This document shows, in pieces, positions 1-12,307 of a DNA stretch of 64,000 nt. A model generated the notes under the pieces. The model worked only from the letters and a program-made list of their open reading frames with translations, had not been told where the DNA came from and ran no database searches. This DNA comes from Spirometra erinaceieuropaei (Eukaryota; Platyhelminthes; Cestoda; Diphyllobothriidea; Diphyllobothriidae): contig CACRXP010000609.1 in assembly GCA_902702965.1 (NCBI GenBank), positions 55,278 to 119,277 of the forward strand. The letters are read 5' to 3'. The position numbers were made by a program, and so were the translations under genes. The first letter of the stretch is position 1. Every line of letters begins with the position of its first letter.

Positions 1-3000
1 CACCATCTGCCGGTGCGCCAGCAAGATTGAGAAACAAAACATCCGGCAGCAGACACTGGCAACTGCTGTTCGATAGTGTTTGCCTGATTATGAAAGCTGT
101 CATTGAGAGTGATTCTGCCACTATGCACAAACTAACACAGAATAAGCTTCCTTAAAATTCGAGTAAGTCTTTGCAGTCGTCTTCAACCGTTTCAGTCGGC
201 AACGTAACGCTGGACAAAGAACAGGTGCAGCTATCGGCCAGCACGTCTATAAATACTTATTGTTTCGAAGAAGCGTGGAGTACTGCAACTACAATCAATA
301 TCCTAATCACGTATACCTCATGGATGTACTTCACTCTGTTTATCAGGATTCCCGGTCGTAAATTATGCTGCATTGTGGCATGCCACCAAAGTTTATGGAA
401 TTTTTTTTCAGTGTGGAATCACTTTAGATGGATGCGACATCCGGCCTGTGCGCTCAAAAGATGCATTTGTCCAGTACAATCTGCATTCCATTCTCTGAAT
501 TTAACGTTCAGGCCATCCCCTAACAAACGACTATGTAATCGGTCATGGCCAGAGGCTGTCAACAGTGCCCTCCTCGCTCGCCAATTGTGATTATCTGGAT
601 ATACCCTTTGCCGATCTGGAGGCCAAATCAACTGCATTGGAGTCTTCTCCGAACATGGCCTGGGCCGACAATGATGCTGACGTGACAAACTGCAGACGTG
701 GGAGAAAGACCGACTTCGAGCGTATATTCGACCCCGCAGTTTTCGGAGTGCGCAGCCAGTAAGCCAATTGGTTCAAATTCACATGGGAGTCAGCAATGGA
801 AAAATCAATCGTGAGAACAGAACATGCTTCCCTCTCCGTATTTACAACAACGTAAACGAAAACTGACACAGTGGAAGAAATGCATAAACTTGGCCGCATC
901 GGGAATTATTAACTTTATTCCGACTACTTGACGGCAGGATACCCCAAACACGTTTCATAAATTAAAAAACAAGCCACAGACGGCGAAGCCACGGACGCGC
1001 TTTCACCACGGTCGCTTTGGCATCATCGTCAACCTGAACAAGATGTAACTCCGAACGATCTGAAGTTCAGGTGCGTACCGAACACAGCCAGTTATGCGAG
1101 TCAACAAGGATAAGGCAATCATCGGTTTTATTTTAAACGCCTTTAATATCGTTTCGGTTTTCAGCAGTTTAAAGGAGGCCGCGAGCTCAGTTTAGCCGAT
1201 TTTATATTTAATCAGTCCATTAAGCAGAAGACCGGGTCCAGTGAGGTACGGGCCGTCCACGAACTCCAGTCTCATCCTCTACTATGACTAGACAGATATC
1301 CAAAGCTGCAAAAAAGACACAAGCATACTTTTTAGAGGAATCTAATTTCCGACTCGCATCGAATACCTGCGCTTCTACTGGAGACATAGAGTATTATTTA
1401 CCTACAAAGTGCTGATTGGCACAACCCCCCTCAGTGTGGTCTAAACCCATTAAACATCCAAGTACAACATTAAAGTGATCCGAAAACGCGTGAATGAACC
1501 AGTCTACAACGCACCAGAATAACGCTGGATGTCCGGGACATGCAGATCTTACGGTCGACACATCCGACCCTAAAAGAAAGCAGAAAGCGACCAAGTCAAA
1601 TGCTCCTTAAAGCTGCGAGTCCGAAGGTTGGCGTGGAGACGGTGGGGCCTAAACTGTCACCTAATCTGTCACAGCCGCTGGCAGAACATATGAGAAACAG
1701 AGTCGAGACGGAAAGTTGGCGGACCTGTAAAATCAATTAACGTCCGCGGGGCTAAACACCACAAACTGCAGTCGAACAGAATAACAGTGAGAGCTCCGAT
1801 GGCCATCCGGCGGAAATGGCACACCACTTTGAGATCTCTAAATAAATATCAGAAAACAGGCTGTACTGGTGCCCAACATAGACTATGGTACTTCAAAATT
1901 AGGAAAATATACGTTTATTGAATGAGATGCCGTTGTTTCTGGATTCTACACGGAATCGGAAAACTTATCTAATGTGAGTGTTCCGAGGTCGTAACCGTCT
2001 CAGGTAACCTGTTTAACTAGTAAATAAAGCCATGTGATGATAACTCTTATTCCTCCTGCATGCGAACAAGCGTCTAAAAGAAATTTTGAGTACGCACGCG
2101 GACCATGCACGTTGCTTGGTTGGAAAAGCCAGCCTCCTACTTAGTCCTACTGAGAGGGGAAAATTCAGTCATCCAAGGCGTTCCGCCGTAGGCAGGGGGG
2201 GGGGGGAAGGAAGGGGGAATTTTAACGTGCGGACACTTTTTGTTGAATAACGTGCTTTTTAAAACCGTCACAAATTGACGTGTGATCCGACAGACTGCCG
2301 TCTATGTGAATAGAAGATTGTGTCAAGTGACGAAAAAGCAAAATCGGGCGTAATCACCCAGGGAGAAAATATACCAGACCGGTCCGCATGACATACATGT
2401 AATTCGGCTGATCTGGAACGTCAATAAACTATCGGTAATCTTCTATGGGTTGTTGGGTCGCCTGTACAAGCGCCTTTTCTCATGTAAGCAAATGTAGGCG
2501 GGGTAGATCAAGTCAACTAAGCTTGTTTCGACGAAAATCCTTATTCAGTGGTCATAGCCGACTTGCCTTTTCAACAGCTGTTGAGAAGCACTATTGCTTC
2601 AATATTCCAACTAGATCATAGAATTTCATAAAATCACGCAATGAAGATTAAGATTTACAAGGCGATGGAGGATTATCTCTCCGAAAATGCCAGAATTACG
2701 TCGACATTGTACTAGCATTTTGCTATTAGGGCCATCGATGTTACCAAAACACCAAAGCTTTGAAGATGGTGGAAAAAAACTTACACTAAACGAATTGAGA
2801 TCTGCTCAGGAACGAAATTCACTTGAACCCTGAGGTGGTTAAGCAGCTCCGGACAGACTTTTGGTGGACTCTAAAGCAGAAAACTCTGCTAGTGGTGCGC
2901 AGACAGCAGCCCTAACAACGTGCTTTATTTCCTTTGCCCGCCCTAAATGTAGCACAGTCAAAAACTCGGATGTCGGAGAGGCCTTCAGTTTGAATGATTA

Positions 3001-3855
3001 ACACAACTCTGGAGATAGTGAAGTACCCAGCTTCTCCTTCTTTTCTATGAGCTTCAGATCGCGGGTTCCTTCAGGATCCTTAATTGGAAGAGCCAACTGA
3101 GAAAGAATCTCCAATGGATTGATCATGTGACTCGGCAGACAATGACACACTAGGAATGATAGGGAGGTCAGTTTATTGAGAGATAGAAATAAAATGAACA
3201 ATTAACAACAGGATTACAGACAGCAGATAATATCCTCGACCATCGATGGGACTCTTGGGCAATAAATTCCGGATCAGTACTTAAGCGAACCACGGGGGGA
3301 GTAGAGTTGGAGATCACTATAGGATTTGGAATGCGGTCTTCGTTAGTTTGTAGCTTGCAAGCAGGGTAATGTATCCTGAGACTTGCCTTAGCGGGTAGTT
3401 GGGGTAATAGGCTAGGGCTACAGTGTGATTTCGTATTACAACCGAGTTAACTTGTCATACAAGCCAGCCTGCGATCTATAAGACACGGACATTATAACCA
3501 TAATAGCAAGGAGAGCCGAATATAGATGAGAGCCTCCGCATCCAATCGTTATTGGGAAATGATAATTCCCGGAGTACCTAGCTATCGCGTCGCTAAGGCG
3601 AAAACGAATGCGTGCATGACTATTGGCAAATCGGTCGACGGGGCGCTTGATTTCGCGCGAGCTCTCAGACACAACACTTCCTGCTCGCTCATGCTACTGA
3701 GCGCACTCGATTGCTGTTTTGATGCTGTTCTCTACTTAACCTGTTCCATGAGCAATTTTTGTTTTTGCTAGAATTTCGAAGAAAATATCATGGAGGACAT
3801 GTAAGAGACGTGTCGATGCTGCTGTTAACAAACGCAGGAACAAATCGCCAAGAAT
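1..3855. other. Stretch without identifiable genes
   Basis: Only short open frames with unbiased composition occur here on both strands, and none shows a motif I recognise. The only local oddity is a run of twelve G residues at 2195-2206. I see no tRNA, rRNA, tandem array or transposon terminus. Degraded repeats too old to recognise by eye could be present. Confidence 0.5.
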
Positions 3856-5595
3856 ATGAAGGAAATTTGTCCATTCGACTCAGTATCATCCTCATTGGAT
3901 ATTTTATCGTGCCGCACTTCATCAAGCGTAACCGCAAGTTCCTCTTTTAACGAGGAATCGCGTTTTCTGAATGTGCCATTTAACACGGTGCCCGACGAAT
4001 CTACGAGGATCCTGTCAACTGGACTTTCTTTAGAGGAGCCCAGTGTAAGAGATGTTTTACAGCTGTAGGTAGTATGCTCAAGCGTACCTCTCGTGCGTAT
4101 GACCAATGTTCTCAAGATTATGAAAAGGATGTTGCCGGATTTGCCCTCGGACACGCGAACACTGCTGGGTGGGACAGGCAATGTGGTAACGGTAACGACA
4201 ATGAGCAGTGATGAGTAAGTCCATCTATAATTAGTAAAGCAATTAACAGATCGTTACCGATCCCTTCCAGGCATATTACAGGAGATGTGGCGCTTGCATA
4301 TTTAGCTACTGATGGGCCCCCTATACATAAGAAAGCGAAACGTAAATTTTGACCTATCTTAGGTAGAATCATACAACCCTTTTTCAGCGAAATACTTGTT
4401 GTAGGAATTTATTACTGATTTGATAGGCCGTCAGATATGCAGTTGCTCTTCAGACTGCTGACGGGGGAGTTATTATCTCTGGCTAGGTCGGGTCTGCGTG
4501 TCGATATTGCCAACCGAACACAACAGTTCCCTTTGGCCGCAGTAGCCTTGATAGGCGAGCAAGGACATTTATAAAGCAAATCAAAGACGTTAATTTCAAC
4601 TATGGATAAGTGGGATGCTGTGTCAGAGGTGAATATATAGACTAGGCAATTTACAACTTCATATCGGAACCTGTTAGGGCGGATGAGGATTTTTATCCCC
4701 TGCCGATAACTGTCATTGCATTGGCATTTCACCGCTTCTTGCATACAACGTAGAAATGGCAAGTTCTTTTCCTCTAGATCCTGTTCATTAAGTCTACCTA
4801 GGTGTCATGAGAAGGTTTTTTTAACTTGTGGCTGAAATTTCCAAGGGAAAAAGCCTTCAGGTTGTCAGACGCAGCAGTAAGCACAGTAAATGGTAGGTTA
4901 AAGGCTTCGAATCCACACCTGCCGTGACAATTCTTGCAGCGCGCCAGGTCTCTTATTAATTGGGACGTATGAAAGAGATCGGGACTTCATCAGTTCCTGC
5001 TTTATAAAGGAGGAGTAGCTCCTAGAGGTATTCTTCCTCGAGAGCACTGGAGAAATTTTCTGCTGTTGTTCACAGCAATACGATGTCTGGTTTCCCCGCG
5101 ATCGTGCATACAGGGGGTGTCGTATAGTAGGGACTCGCGAAGGATGTTCGTTGGGAGATATTCCGTGATATATGGTACGTCTGAAATGGTGTACAATGTC
5201 CACAGTATTGGGCATCTATTGGACGATTTTCTGCGACATGGTCCGCTTGAGAGTTTTTTGCCACTACCTTTCGAAAGGTTTCTTGGCAAATTGAAACATA
5301 GGCCTGGAAAGCCGTTGCAACCGCTCCAGCAAGTGGTGCGTAGGTTAGGGGAGCTTCATACTGAGCGACGCCCACTACACTGTCCACCAGAATGGACTTC
5401 TAACTTTAATCACAGTAACGATCCACAACCGCCAATGGGTGACTTACTTACGCAAGTTAGGTCGATTCGGAAACGCAGACTTCTCATTGATAAGACTCCA
5501 ACAGAGGGGTCAGTCACAATCGACGGTAAGTTACTGTGCATACAGAATATAGTACGCTACCCGTGTGGAAAAGTACTGTTAGTTTACGTTGAATA
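3856..5595 (+). pseudogene. Decayed DNA-transposon protein with DUF4218/Tnp2-like region
   Basis: Two blocks belong to one broken coding sequence. In frame 1, 3856-4215 reads through a TAG at 4066 into a block with a PDLPSDTRTLL-type motif (about 4140-4175), which is common upstream in these proteins. In frame 2, about 4925-5595 contains HQFLLYKGG, LPREHWRNF, then YNVHSIGHLLDD, a GPLESF block, PLQPLQQVVRRLGE and a final IDGKLLCIQNIVRYPCG segment. That order matches the C-terminal region of large animal transposon proteins related to plant Tnp2/DUF4218. Frames are interrupted (TAG 4066, TGA near 4964, shifts between 4.2 and 4.9 kb), so it is dead. I could not find terminal inverted repeats. 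The family assignment rests on motif memory, not a search. Confidence 0.55.
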
Positions 5596-6024
5596 AGAGA
5601 TGTGCAAGATTACTTCTATTGTCTTACAAATTCATCGAACATTAAGCTTACTTAACCTGGGATAAGGATCGTACTCAACATCTGCGCATTGCCGCCATAC
5701 GTACTGCAATGTGTCTGCTCCCCCATCAAGGATCCATTCGTCCTAAGTGAAGCAAATGGACATTGAGACACCGATGACTGGCAGCAATGACTGTTCGTGT
5801 CGTTTGCCGTCCACAGGTAGACAATTCTCGGATAACTGATGACTGCGTCGAACGATACCATTCCCCCATACTCTCTCGTAATGTTTGTAGTCTCGCTGTA
5901 CTTCTCATCGTTAATCGATCACTGACCACAAAACCTAAAATCCAACGGTTCCTCTGTTATTTTTTCCTAAACACAGTCGCCTTGTGACCTGAACATTCCC
6001 TTCTTTTCCTGAAATTTATGTTTC
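5596..6024. other. Spacer before the LINE/Gypsy nest
   Basis: Nothing is recognised here apart from the unresolved 5' edge of the first LINE-A copy, which may begin as far upstream as about 5950, because FPEIYVS-like codons precede the clear endonuclease match. Confidence 0.4.
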
Positions 6025-7356
6025 GTGTCGGTATTCCTTTCTCAAAATAGGAAAGCCTTAGTCAGATGTGTATATAATCCTCCTTGTTCCTCCGGAAATG
6101 AAAGCCAGCTCTGTGAACTCTTTGAAAAAATTGCAGAAACTTCTTTCGATGTCAAGATAATCGTAGGCGATTTTAATTTGCCAGAAATTGACTGGCGCAC
6201 GCATAGTTCCTCTCCTAAATTCCAGAAGCTTCTAGACGCCATTCATTTTTCAAACTTGTCTCAAGTAGTCCACTCTTCGATCAGAAACGACAGTGTAATA
6301 GATTTAATTTTTAATAATGGCACCTTCCTTCTATCAATGGATTTCTATCATGACCTTTTTGTAAGTGATCATGCGTTAATTCATTTTCGACTTCCAGTTG
6401 CCATTTCCGCAAAGCCAACAATACAACGTAGCATTTTTGACTTTGCTAATATTAACAAGGAATTAGTAAATAATTTTATATGCACTCTTGACTGCACAAT
6501 ATTTTTTCAAATGATGTTCTACATTTTCTCTATAATTTATTACAATGCGTAACAGAGGATCTTCTCGATCTTGTTCCTCGGAAGACCTTTAAATCGAGTA
6601 CCGTTTCACCGCTGTCCCACAATTTCTTAAAAACAGACCTAAAAAACTACAGAAGCCAATTAAACATCCTTCCGTGAATTGATTATCAGTTCACCTAAGA
6701 ATCGTTGAAATATTTGAATCAGCTTCGAAAATGAGACTCGCACGAGATAGGCGTAGAGAGTCTTTAGCTATGAATGACGTGAATGCTTCTAAATCAGTTG
6801 CCTAGATCTCCCGTCAAAGATCATCTGCTAAATCCCACCAAGTCATTCCGTATTTGCTTAGTACCAGCGACACCTTGATTACAGAGGAGTCAGGCAAAGC
6901 AGAAATGTTAAATTCATTCTTTGTCAAACATTTCACCATTGAAACTGACCCAATCCCTTTAATTCCTGCGTTGTATGATGCGTCTCTCAGCATCATTAAT
7001 TTTTCTCCTGAAACGATTCAAAAACTGATAAGCCATCTCCCTAACTCTCACTCAGTAGGTACGGACAATATCCCAAACTCTCTAATAAAACAGCTAAGAG
7101 ATTTTCCTTTTCTACTTAGCAAACTCTTTTCAGTATATCTCGTAAATGGCTTCTTTCCTGACTATTGTAAAACTTCTGTTATTATTCCTGTATTTAAGTC
7201 TAGCTGTCGTTCTGACGTTCATAACTATCGAGGTGTCCATAAAACACTTTCTCTCGTTAAAACCTTTGAAAAGATTATCGCCTTAAAAATTACTGACTTT
7301 TGCATAGCCAATCAAGTTATAAGCCCTTCCTAGCATGGTTTTTTACTAAATCGCTC
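6025..7356 (+). mobile_element. LINE-A copy 1, 5' portion (CR1/Jockey-like, split by Gypsy)
   Basis: Fragment of an autonomous non-LTR retrotransposon. At 6045-6420 it encodes the C-terminal half of an AP-type endonuclease: YNPP, then GDFNLPEIDW, then SDHALIHF with the catalytic-type D and H. After a degraded linker, 6854-7333 encodes the start of the reverse transcriptase (FFVKHFT, VGTDNIPNSL, the CKTSVIIPVFKS and NYRGVHKT blocks). The text stops at the sequence for LNRSCE, where a Gypsy LTR begins at 7357. It resumes in phase at 19737. The copy is 5'-truncated and carries several stops and shifts. Its pieces align with the full-length copy at 9491-14670. Confidence 0.85.
7353..7356. repeat. 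Target-site duplication GCTC, left
   Basis: GCTC immediately precedes the left LTR and recurs immediately after the right LTR at 19737-19740. The flanking LINE-A reading frame closes up across it. Confidence 0.85.
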
Positions 7357-7849
7357 TGTAAGAACCGGAAAGGCAGGTTTGTTTAAAAGAGAGAAAAAAC
7401 GAGCGAGCGGGAAGAAAGGAGGCGGGAGGTTTCGCGCCGTGGCTTGAGTGCGTCTTCTCTCTGGTATTTCAGGTGAGGACAGCAAACTTGAGCAAGGAAA
7501 CGCCCAAAATCCCGTGGATATCGTACCTCCGGAACTACCTCCCTGACCAGCAAGTGTTTCCTCTTCCCCCCTTTGCCCCCTGGAACTTTCCGCGCCTCTG
7601 ACCCTTCTTGTTTTTCCCTTTTCAGATCCCTCCTTTTCCCAATATATCGTTTACCTGTTACATCTTCTTTGACTGTTCGGATCACACCTGTACGTTGAGA
7701 CTTTGTCTGGTCGCCTGATGCCAAGATCTAAGACCAACCGTTCAGGAAAGGTGAAAGCGGCCCCACCCCCATCTCCTCCTATCGAGCGAGTCGACGTAAG
7801 TCAGGAACCAGTCTCCCAGCTGAAGCCCCAGGACGGTCCGCCTACTACA
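7357..7849 (+). repeat. Gypsy 5' LTR
   Basis: 493 bp, starting TGTAAGA and ending CTACTACA, and matching 19244-19736 with one visible substitution. It should contain the Pol II promoter and the U3-R-U5 parts. The ORF of 113 codons on its minus strand is identical in both LTRs and is a by-product of LTR identity, not a gene. Confidence 0.93.
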
Positions 7850-7872
7850 GTGATGGCAGCGCAACGACCGTG
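7850..7872 (+). promoter_or_regulatory. Probable primer binding site of the Gypsy element
   Basis: A TGG at 7854, five bases after the LTR, starts the stretch TGGCAGCGCAACG. Minus-strand primer sites begin with TGG because tRNAs end in CCA. I cannot name the tRNA. Confidence 0.5.
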
Positions 7873-7958
7873 CCCACAACCCCTGCACATGTCTGGCAAC
7901 AAAACAAACACAACGCGCACCGTCGACATACCACCCTACGATGATACCGAGTCATTTA

Positions 7959-8138
7959 GGAGTTTTTTTTTCACCCCTCAATCATCATGTTTCTCAATGG
8001 ACTTCTAATTCAGAAACTGTGAATTGCATTTTGTAAAGATTCGGCCTACCTCATCTAAAACTCCCATGCAAATTTATTTTAACTTGCTTTGATGGGACCC
8101 CGACGGGTCTTTAATAAAAATTATCTATCTATCTATCT
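7959..8138 (+). mobile_element. Truncated LINE-A 3' end inserted in Gypsy gag
   Basis: About 180 bp identical in layout to the 3' end of the full-length LINE-A: GGAG followed by a T-run, the segment ending in GGGTCTTTAATAAAAATT, and a (TCTA)n tail. TTTA is repeated on both sides (7955-7958 and 8139-8142), and the gag frame closes when the insert is ignored. It is a severely 5'-truncated insertion. Confidence 0.88.
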
Positions 8139-8927
8139 TTTACGGTGTGGCTCAGACGTGCGAATTTCTATTTGCGGGAGATCTCAGAGGCCGACAGGTC
8201 CTGAACACTACTCAAGGCCCTCGCGCCTAAACAGTTAGACAAAGCGCTCGACGCTGGTCTTGACGCCGATCTTCCCTCTGACACGCTTTGCCAACGTTTG
8301 GCTAACTTGTTCAGTCAAACGTACTCCTTCGGCGACACGATGGAACAGTTGCAGCAACGGCGATTGAAACCAGACGAAACCCTGAACCAGCTGGTGGAAG
8401 ATCTGGAACGCCTGACAACTGTCGCATTCCCCTCTTTGGGCTCCGCCGATAAAGACAATACAGTACTTTATCATTTTAGTAAAGCGCTGCCGTCATCCGA
8501 CCTTTCACGCTCACTGTTGTTGCAGCCACCGGACAATTTACAAGAGGCCGTCACCAGGGCCGAGCGCTACATGCGATCGTGCCCCTCAACCTCCCGTCCC
8601 CTTCCTTCTGAAGACGCACACGGTCGAGATGTCCACCCTACGTCCGCGGAACGAGGTACCTTCTATCCCCCACGACGTTTCAGAGGCCAAATGCGGCCAC
8701 CCTTCAATCGTCGAGGGGAACCGTTTCGCCGGCCAGGTAGACAAATGTTTCCCAGCAACCACGTATGCACCTGTCAAAGGAAAACGGGTAAGGTCTCTAT
8801 TACTTCTTGCAACAGCTATACTTTATCAGTTACTCCTTTTTATACCACAGTAACCGTAGCTGGTCAGACTGTACGGGCGTTTATTGATACGGGAGCGACG
8901 GTATCCCTAGTTAACCCACGGGTCTGA

Positions 8928-9490
8928 AAACCGGGTATCCACCGCCAGCGTAATGACATCCCCCACCCAGGGAGATTGACCACGGCCGACGGATCACGCT
9001 TAATACACCACGGGACCGTACCGCTCACCGTGACGTTCCCCTATTTCACAGCCGAACATAGCTTTCTCATAACACCCCATCTCACGTGGGACATCCTCCT
9101 CGGGACTGATTTCCTCGCGCGTTACGAATGCCACATCGATGTACGGAATAGGAGAGTTGAGTTCCGACATACCGACCCGGAATGCCCGGCTAAGCCCCAG
9201 ATCGTGGGTGAAACGGCTGCCTGTGCCGCAATCCAAGCGGCAGTCCAAATTCCTCCGACGTCCATTGACGACGTATTACCCACGACAGATCGGGCCGATG
9301 TAGGGACGGAGACACTCAAACGGATGTTACTTGGGTTTCACGATGTCTTTGCGTGGGACGAGTATACGCTGGGCAGAACCAGTTGTATACGACATGCTAT
9401 TGAAACAGGCACAGCGAAATCAATTTGGCAACCACCACGGCGCATCCCAGCCCATTTGCAGAAGGACGTCGATCCGTTATTGGATAGTAT
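8928..9490 (+). pseudogene. Gypsy pol: protease C-terminus and start of RT
   Basis: Continues in the same frame after the TGA at 8925. The segment WDILLGTDFLARY (about 9090-9125) is the second conserved block of retropepsins (ILG-type). LGFHDVFAWDEYTLGRT and the PRRIPAHL block (9330-9470) are the connector and N-terminal edge of Gypsy RT. The coding sequence stops at 9490, where a full-length LINE-A is inserted, and resumes at 14677. Confidence 0.88.
9485..9490. repeat. Target-site duplication TAGTAT, left
   Basis: TAGTAT is repeated at 14671-14676 on the other side of the LINE-A insertion. The Gypsy RT frame closes across one copy. Confidence 0.85.
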
Positions 9491-9795
9491 TCAAGAATTG
9501 GATAGAATTCAAGGTCAAGCCGCTGGTTTTAAATTTGAAGATAAGTGGAGGCTATTATTTTAAGTGGTTTTTCTGTGAGACCTAACGATTTTAGTACCTG
9601 TTTTTTTGGTTGAATTTCCTTAAATGCAGGCCTCTTCTCTCAGAACTGCCTGCTGCCATCTCCTCTTGAGTTCTGCTAGTCTATGCCCGTTGTTCACTAA
9701 TCGCTATCTGCAATTCTCATTTTGTGCATCCGATTCCCCTTTAACTGTTGTAATTTATTTTTACATCGTTAGCCCCTAGCTGAAATTCAGTCAAC

Positions 9796-11424
9796 TTGTC
9801 TGCCAGAAGTTTTCTTAATCACAAATTGCCTCGAGACAAGATGAGACCAAAAGTCACTGGTCGACGTAAGCTCACGGCTCTTGTAAGTAAACATGGCCTA
9901 ACTAAACGTAAGTCAGAAGCTTTACCTAAATCTAAGTCAGATGATATTACTAGTCAGTCGTCACCCGTTGTAATTGGTCGGCAGCTTAATCTGTCTGCAC
10001 TTGACCACTGCAATGACTTTATGCTAAAGTTTGGCTCTTTGCTGACAATTCTTGGACATTTTTTCGACGGGAACATCTCCGATATTCCCTCTGAAGAATG
10101 AAGGCGTCTCGACTCACTTGTTTACCTGATCGCCAGTGAATCTTGTGATAGACAGAAGCGTTCTTACAACTTCCTGCTAAAAAATGTTCCTCGATCTGCT
10201 CGGCCAATTGATGTTGCGACCAATTTCCTGGATTCATGTGGTTTCAACTATAAAATAGCCGATGCCAAACGCTTGTCCTCCCGCAGTACAAATCCGTCCA
10301 TCTTAGTCAAATTGTTTTCATCAATCGAGGTTGACACAGTATTTACTCATCGAGAGCGTGTCACTGCGTACCTAGAGAAGGCAAAATTTTTCCTTTGTCA
10401 TGATCTTACTCCTATAGAGCGTAGAATCGGGTCTCTATTCTCACGTAAACCTACTGCTTCTCAGTCTAATGCTCCCCAACTTGGTCATAATACAAGTGGC
10501 CGTAAGGATTCAGCTTCTCCTACTCCTGCGACATCTGACTCCCTCCTTCCTCATTCTCCTACATCTCCATCTCACTCGAGCCACTTGACGCATTTGCCTG
10601 CCCCTAAACTTGCAGCAGCAGCAGCCCCATTTGTCGTTTCATATCCTCCGGATAGTCCCGCTGAGACACATGAAAATCCGTCTACATCAGCTAGACCGAG
10701 AACTTCTCCTGTCCCACTGGGTGCTGTAAGGTCTACAGCTAAGTCACCCGTGGCTTGGCGTCAGAACGGTGAGACTCGAAAATTGAATCAGACTCCGACC
10801 CAAAAGATAGGTAGTACAGTTCCGTTTAGGGGTACGACGCCTTCTCTTAGATCTAACAAGTCTGTTCAGCCCAGCACGTCTACAAACCCCGCAGCTCCAA
10901 TTATATCCCCGAATCATTCTCTGTCCTTCGTACCGGTTACTTATCAAAGCCCTACTATATATCCAGCAAATAATTCATACATGAATTGCCCTAAATCATT
11001 TATGCCCCAACCTAGTTCAGGCTTCCCAAAAATTAAGGCCAATTGCTCTCAGGTACGTCAACCCATCACCTTTGACTTCCAATCTAGACCTGGTTTCCCA
11101 CCATTTCATTCTTTTAGTGGCCTACCCTCACCCATTAGCCCCTACTTTCCTTCTAGCCTCCCTCCTCCTCCCCTTCCTCCACTATTTAACTACCAACAAG
11201 TCTATCCATGTTCTAACTCCCCTAGCATTCCAATGTTTGAAAACTATATCCCCACCTCCTTTAGGTCTCATACTCAGCCTTCTCTTGCTGACTCCCCGTA
11301 CGTCAATAACTCTAAATTAACTGGTACTTATTCTCCAAGTGTCATTAATTCACAGCCTGCATATCCGCTTCCACATTTTTTTGTAATGCCGTCGAAAATA
11401 GCATTGCCGTTCGAAACACATTAG
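9796..11424 (+). pseudogene. LINE-A ORF1 (nucleic-acid-binding protein), one stop
   Basis: One frame from about 9796 to the stop at 11422-11424, broken only by TGA at 10099-10101 (CGA in the ancestor would explain it). The first 100 codons are basic (RRKLTALVSKHGLTKRK). A compact block follows at about 10150-10420 (NFLLKNVPRSARPIDVATNF to LTPIERR) that looks like the RRM-like fold of CR1-type ORF1 proteins. The last 300 codons are rich in Pro, Ser and Thr, with PPPLPPL runs. The role in the family is RNA binding and RNP formation. Confidence 0.7.
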
Positions 11425-11425
11425 A

Positions 11426-12307
11426 TATTATATTATTGAATGCCAGGTCAGTTATAAACAAGATGGCCCAAATCAGAGCCATTGCTCTGGAAATGACGCC
11501 TGATATTATATGTGTAACAGAATCTTGGACCCATTCTCTAATTCCTGACTCTGCCCTTCTCATAGATGACTTCGATTTTTACCGCCAAGACCGCACGACT
11601 AGGCGTGGGGGTGGTTGTGTTCTCTATCTTAAATCCTACCTAAAGCACTCTCCCTATTACCTGGATGTTTCCCCATTCACGGCAAACTTCTGCTCTGCAT
11701 CTGTTACTCTCTCGCCGCAAAGAAAGGCAATTATTGGCTGTATCTACAATCCCCCAAATTCTTTAGCCAGTGATGATTCTCAACTCTGTGAAATCTTTAA
11801 ATTAATTTCGGAAACTGCTTTCGATGTTAAAATAATCACTGGGGATTTTAACCTTCCTGAAATAGACTGGGTTTCCAATAGCCGCCCACCCAGATTCCAG
11901 CCCTTTCAAGATATTGTCAATTTTTCTAATTGGTCCCAACTGGTGTGCTCTCCAACAAGAGATAATCACATTTTAGATCTAATCTTTACCAATGACATTG
12001 CTCCTCTTTCTGTTGCTTTAAAAAGGACCTCTTTGACAGTGACCACGTATTAATTCATTGTTGCTTACCGCTTGCCTTTTCAAAAAAGACAAGCGCCGTT
12101 CAGATTTTCATGAACTACGACTGCGTAGATAGCGACTTAATAAATAACTATATGAGATCCTTGGATTGGTGTGGCTTCCTCACTTGTATCGATGTAACCA
12201 TTCTTCGTGATGTCATGTCCAATGTTTCTAAGGACATTCTAGAGTTTGTGCCGCGTAGATATCTCAAGCCTAATTCTTCAGATTCCCTTGTTCCTAGTTC
12301 ATCTTAG
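11426..12307 (+). pseudogene. LINE-A ORF2, AP endonuclease part
   Basis: Begins with LLNARSVINKM just after ORF1. Motifs in order are CVTESW (about 11514-11530), a GGGCVLYLKS block, CIYNPP, GDFNLPEIDW (about 11840-11870) and LDLIFTND near 11970-11995. These are the metal-binding and catalytic blocks of the exonuclease III-like domain that nicks target DNA. A frameshift near 12045 removes the SDH block from frame, and a second frame carries on to 12307. Confidence 0.85.

Larger units (their letters stand above)
7850..8927 (+). pseudogene. Gypsy gag and start of protease, interrupted
   Basis: The gag-type polyprotein starts after the LTR, is cut at 7958 by a LINE-A 3' end and continues from 8139. 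The block at 8298-8600 (LANLFSQTYSFGDTMEQLQQ to EAVTRAERYM) has the helical, charged look of Gypsy capsid, followed by an Arg/Pro-rich nucleic-acid-binding stretch (about 8640-8760) without a clear zinc knuckle. At about 8875 the protease motif FIDTGATVSLV follows, carrying the DTG active site. In-frame TGA codons at 8202 and 8925 break the frame; both could come from CGA by a C-to-T change. Confidence 0.85.

Noticed and set aside
7383..7724. 113-codon minus-strand ORF, repeated at 19270-19611
   Set aside because: Identical only because the two LTRs are identical; no motif, and antisense to the LTR.
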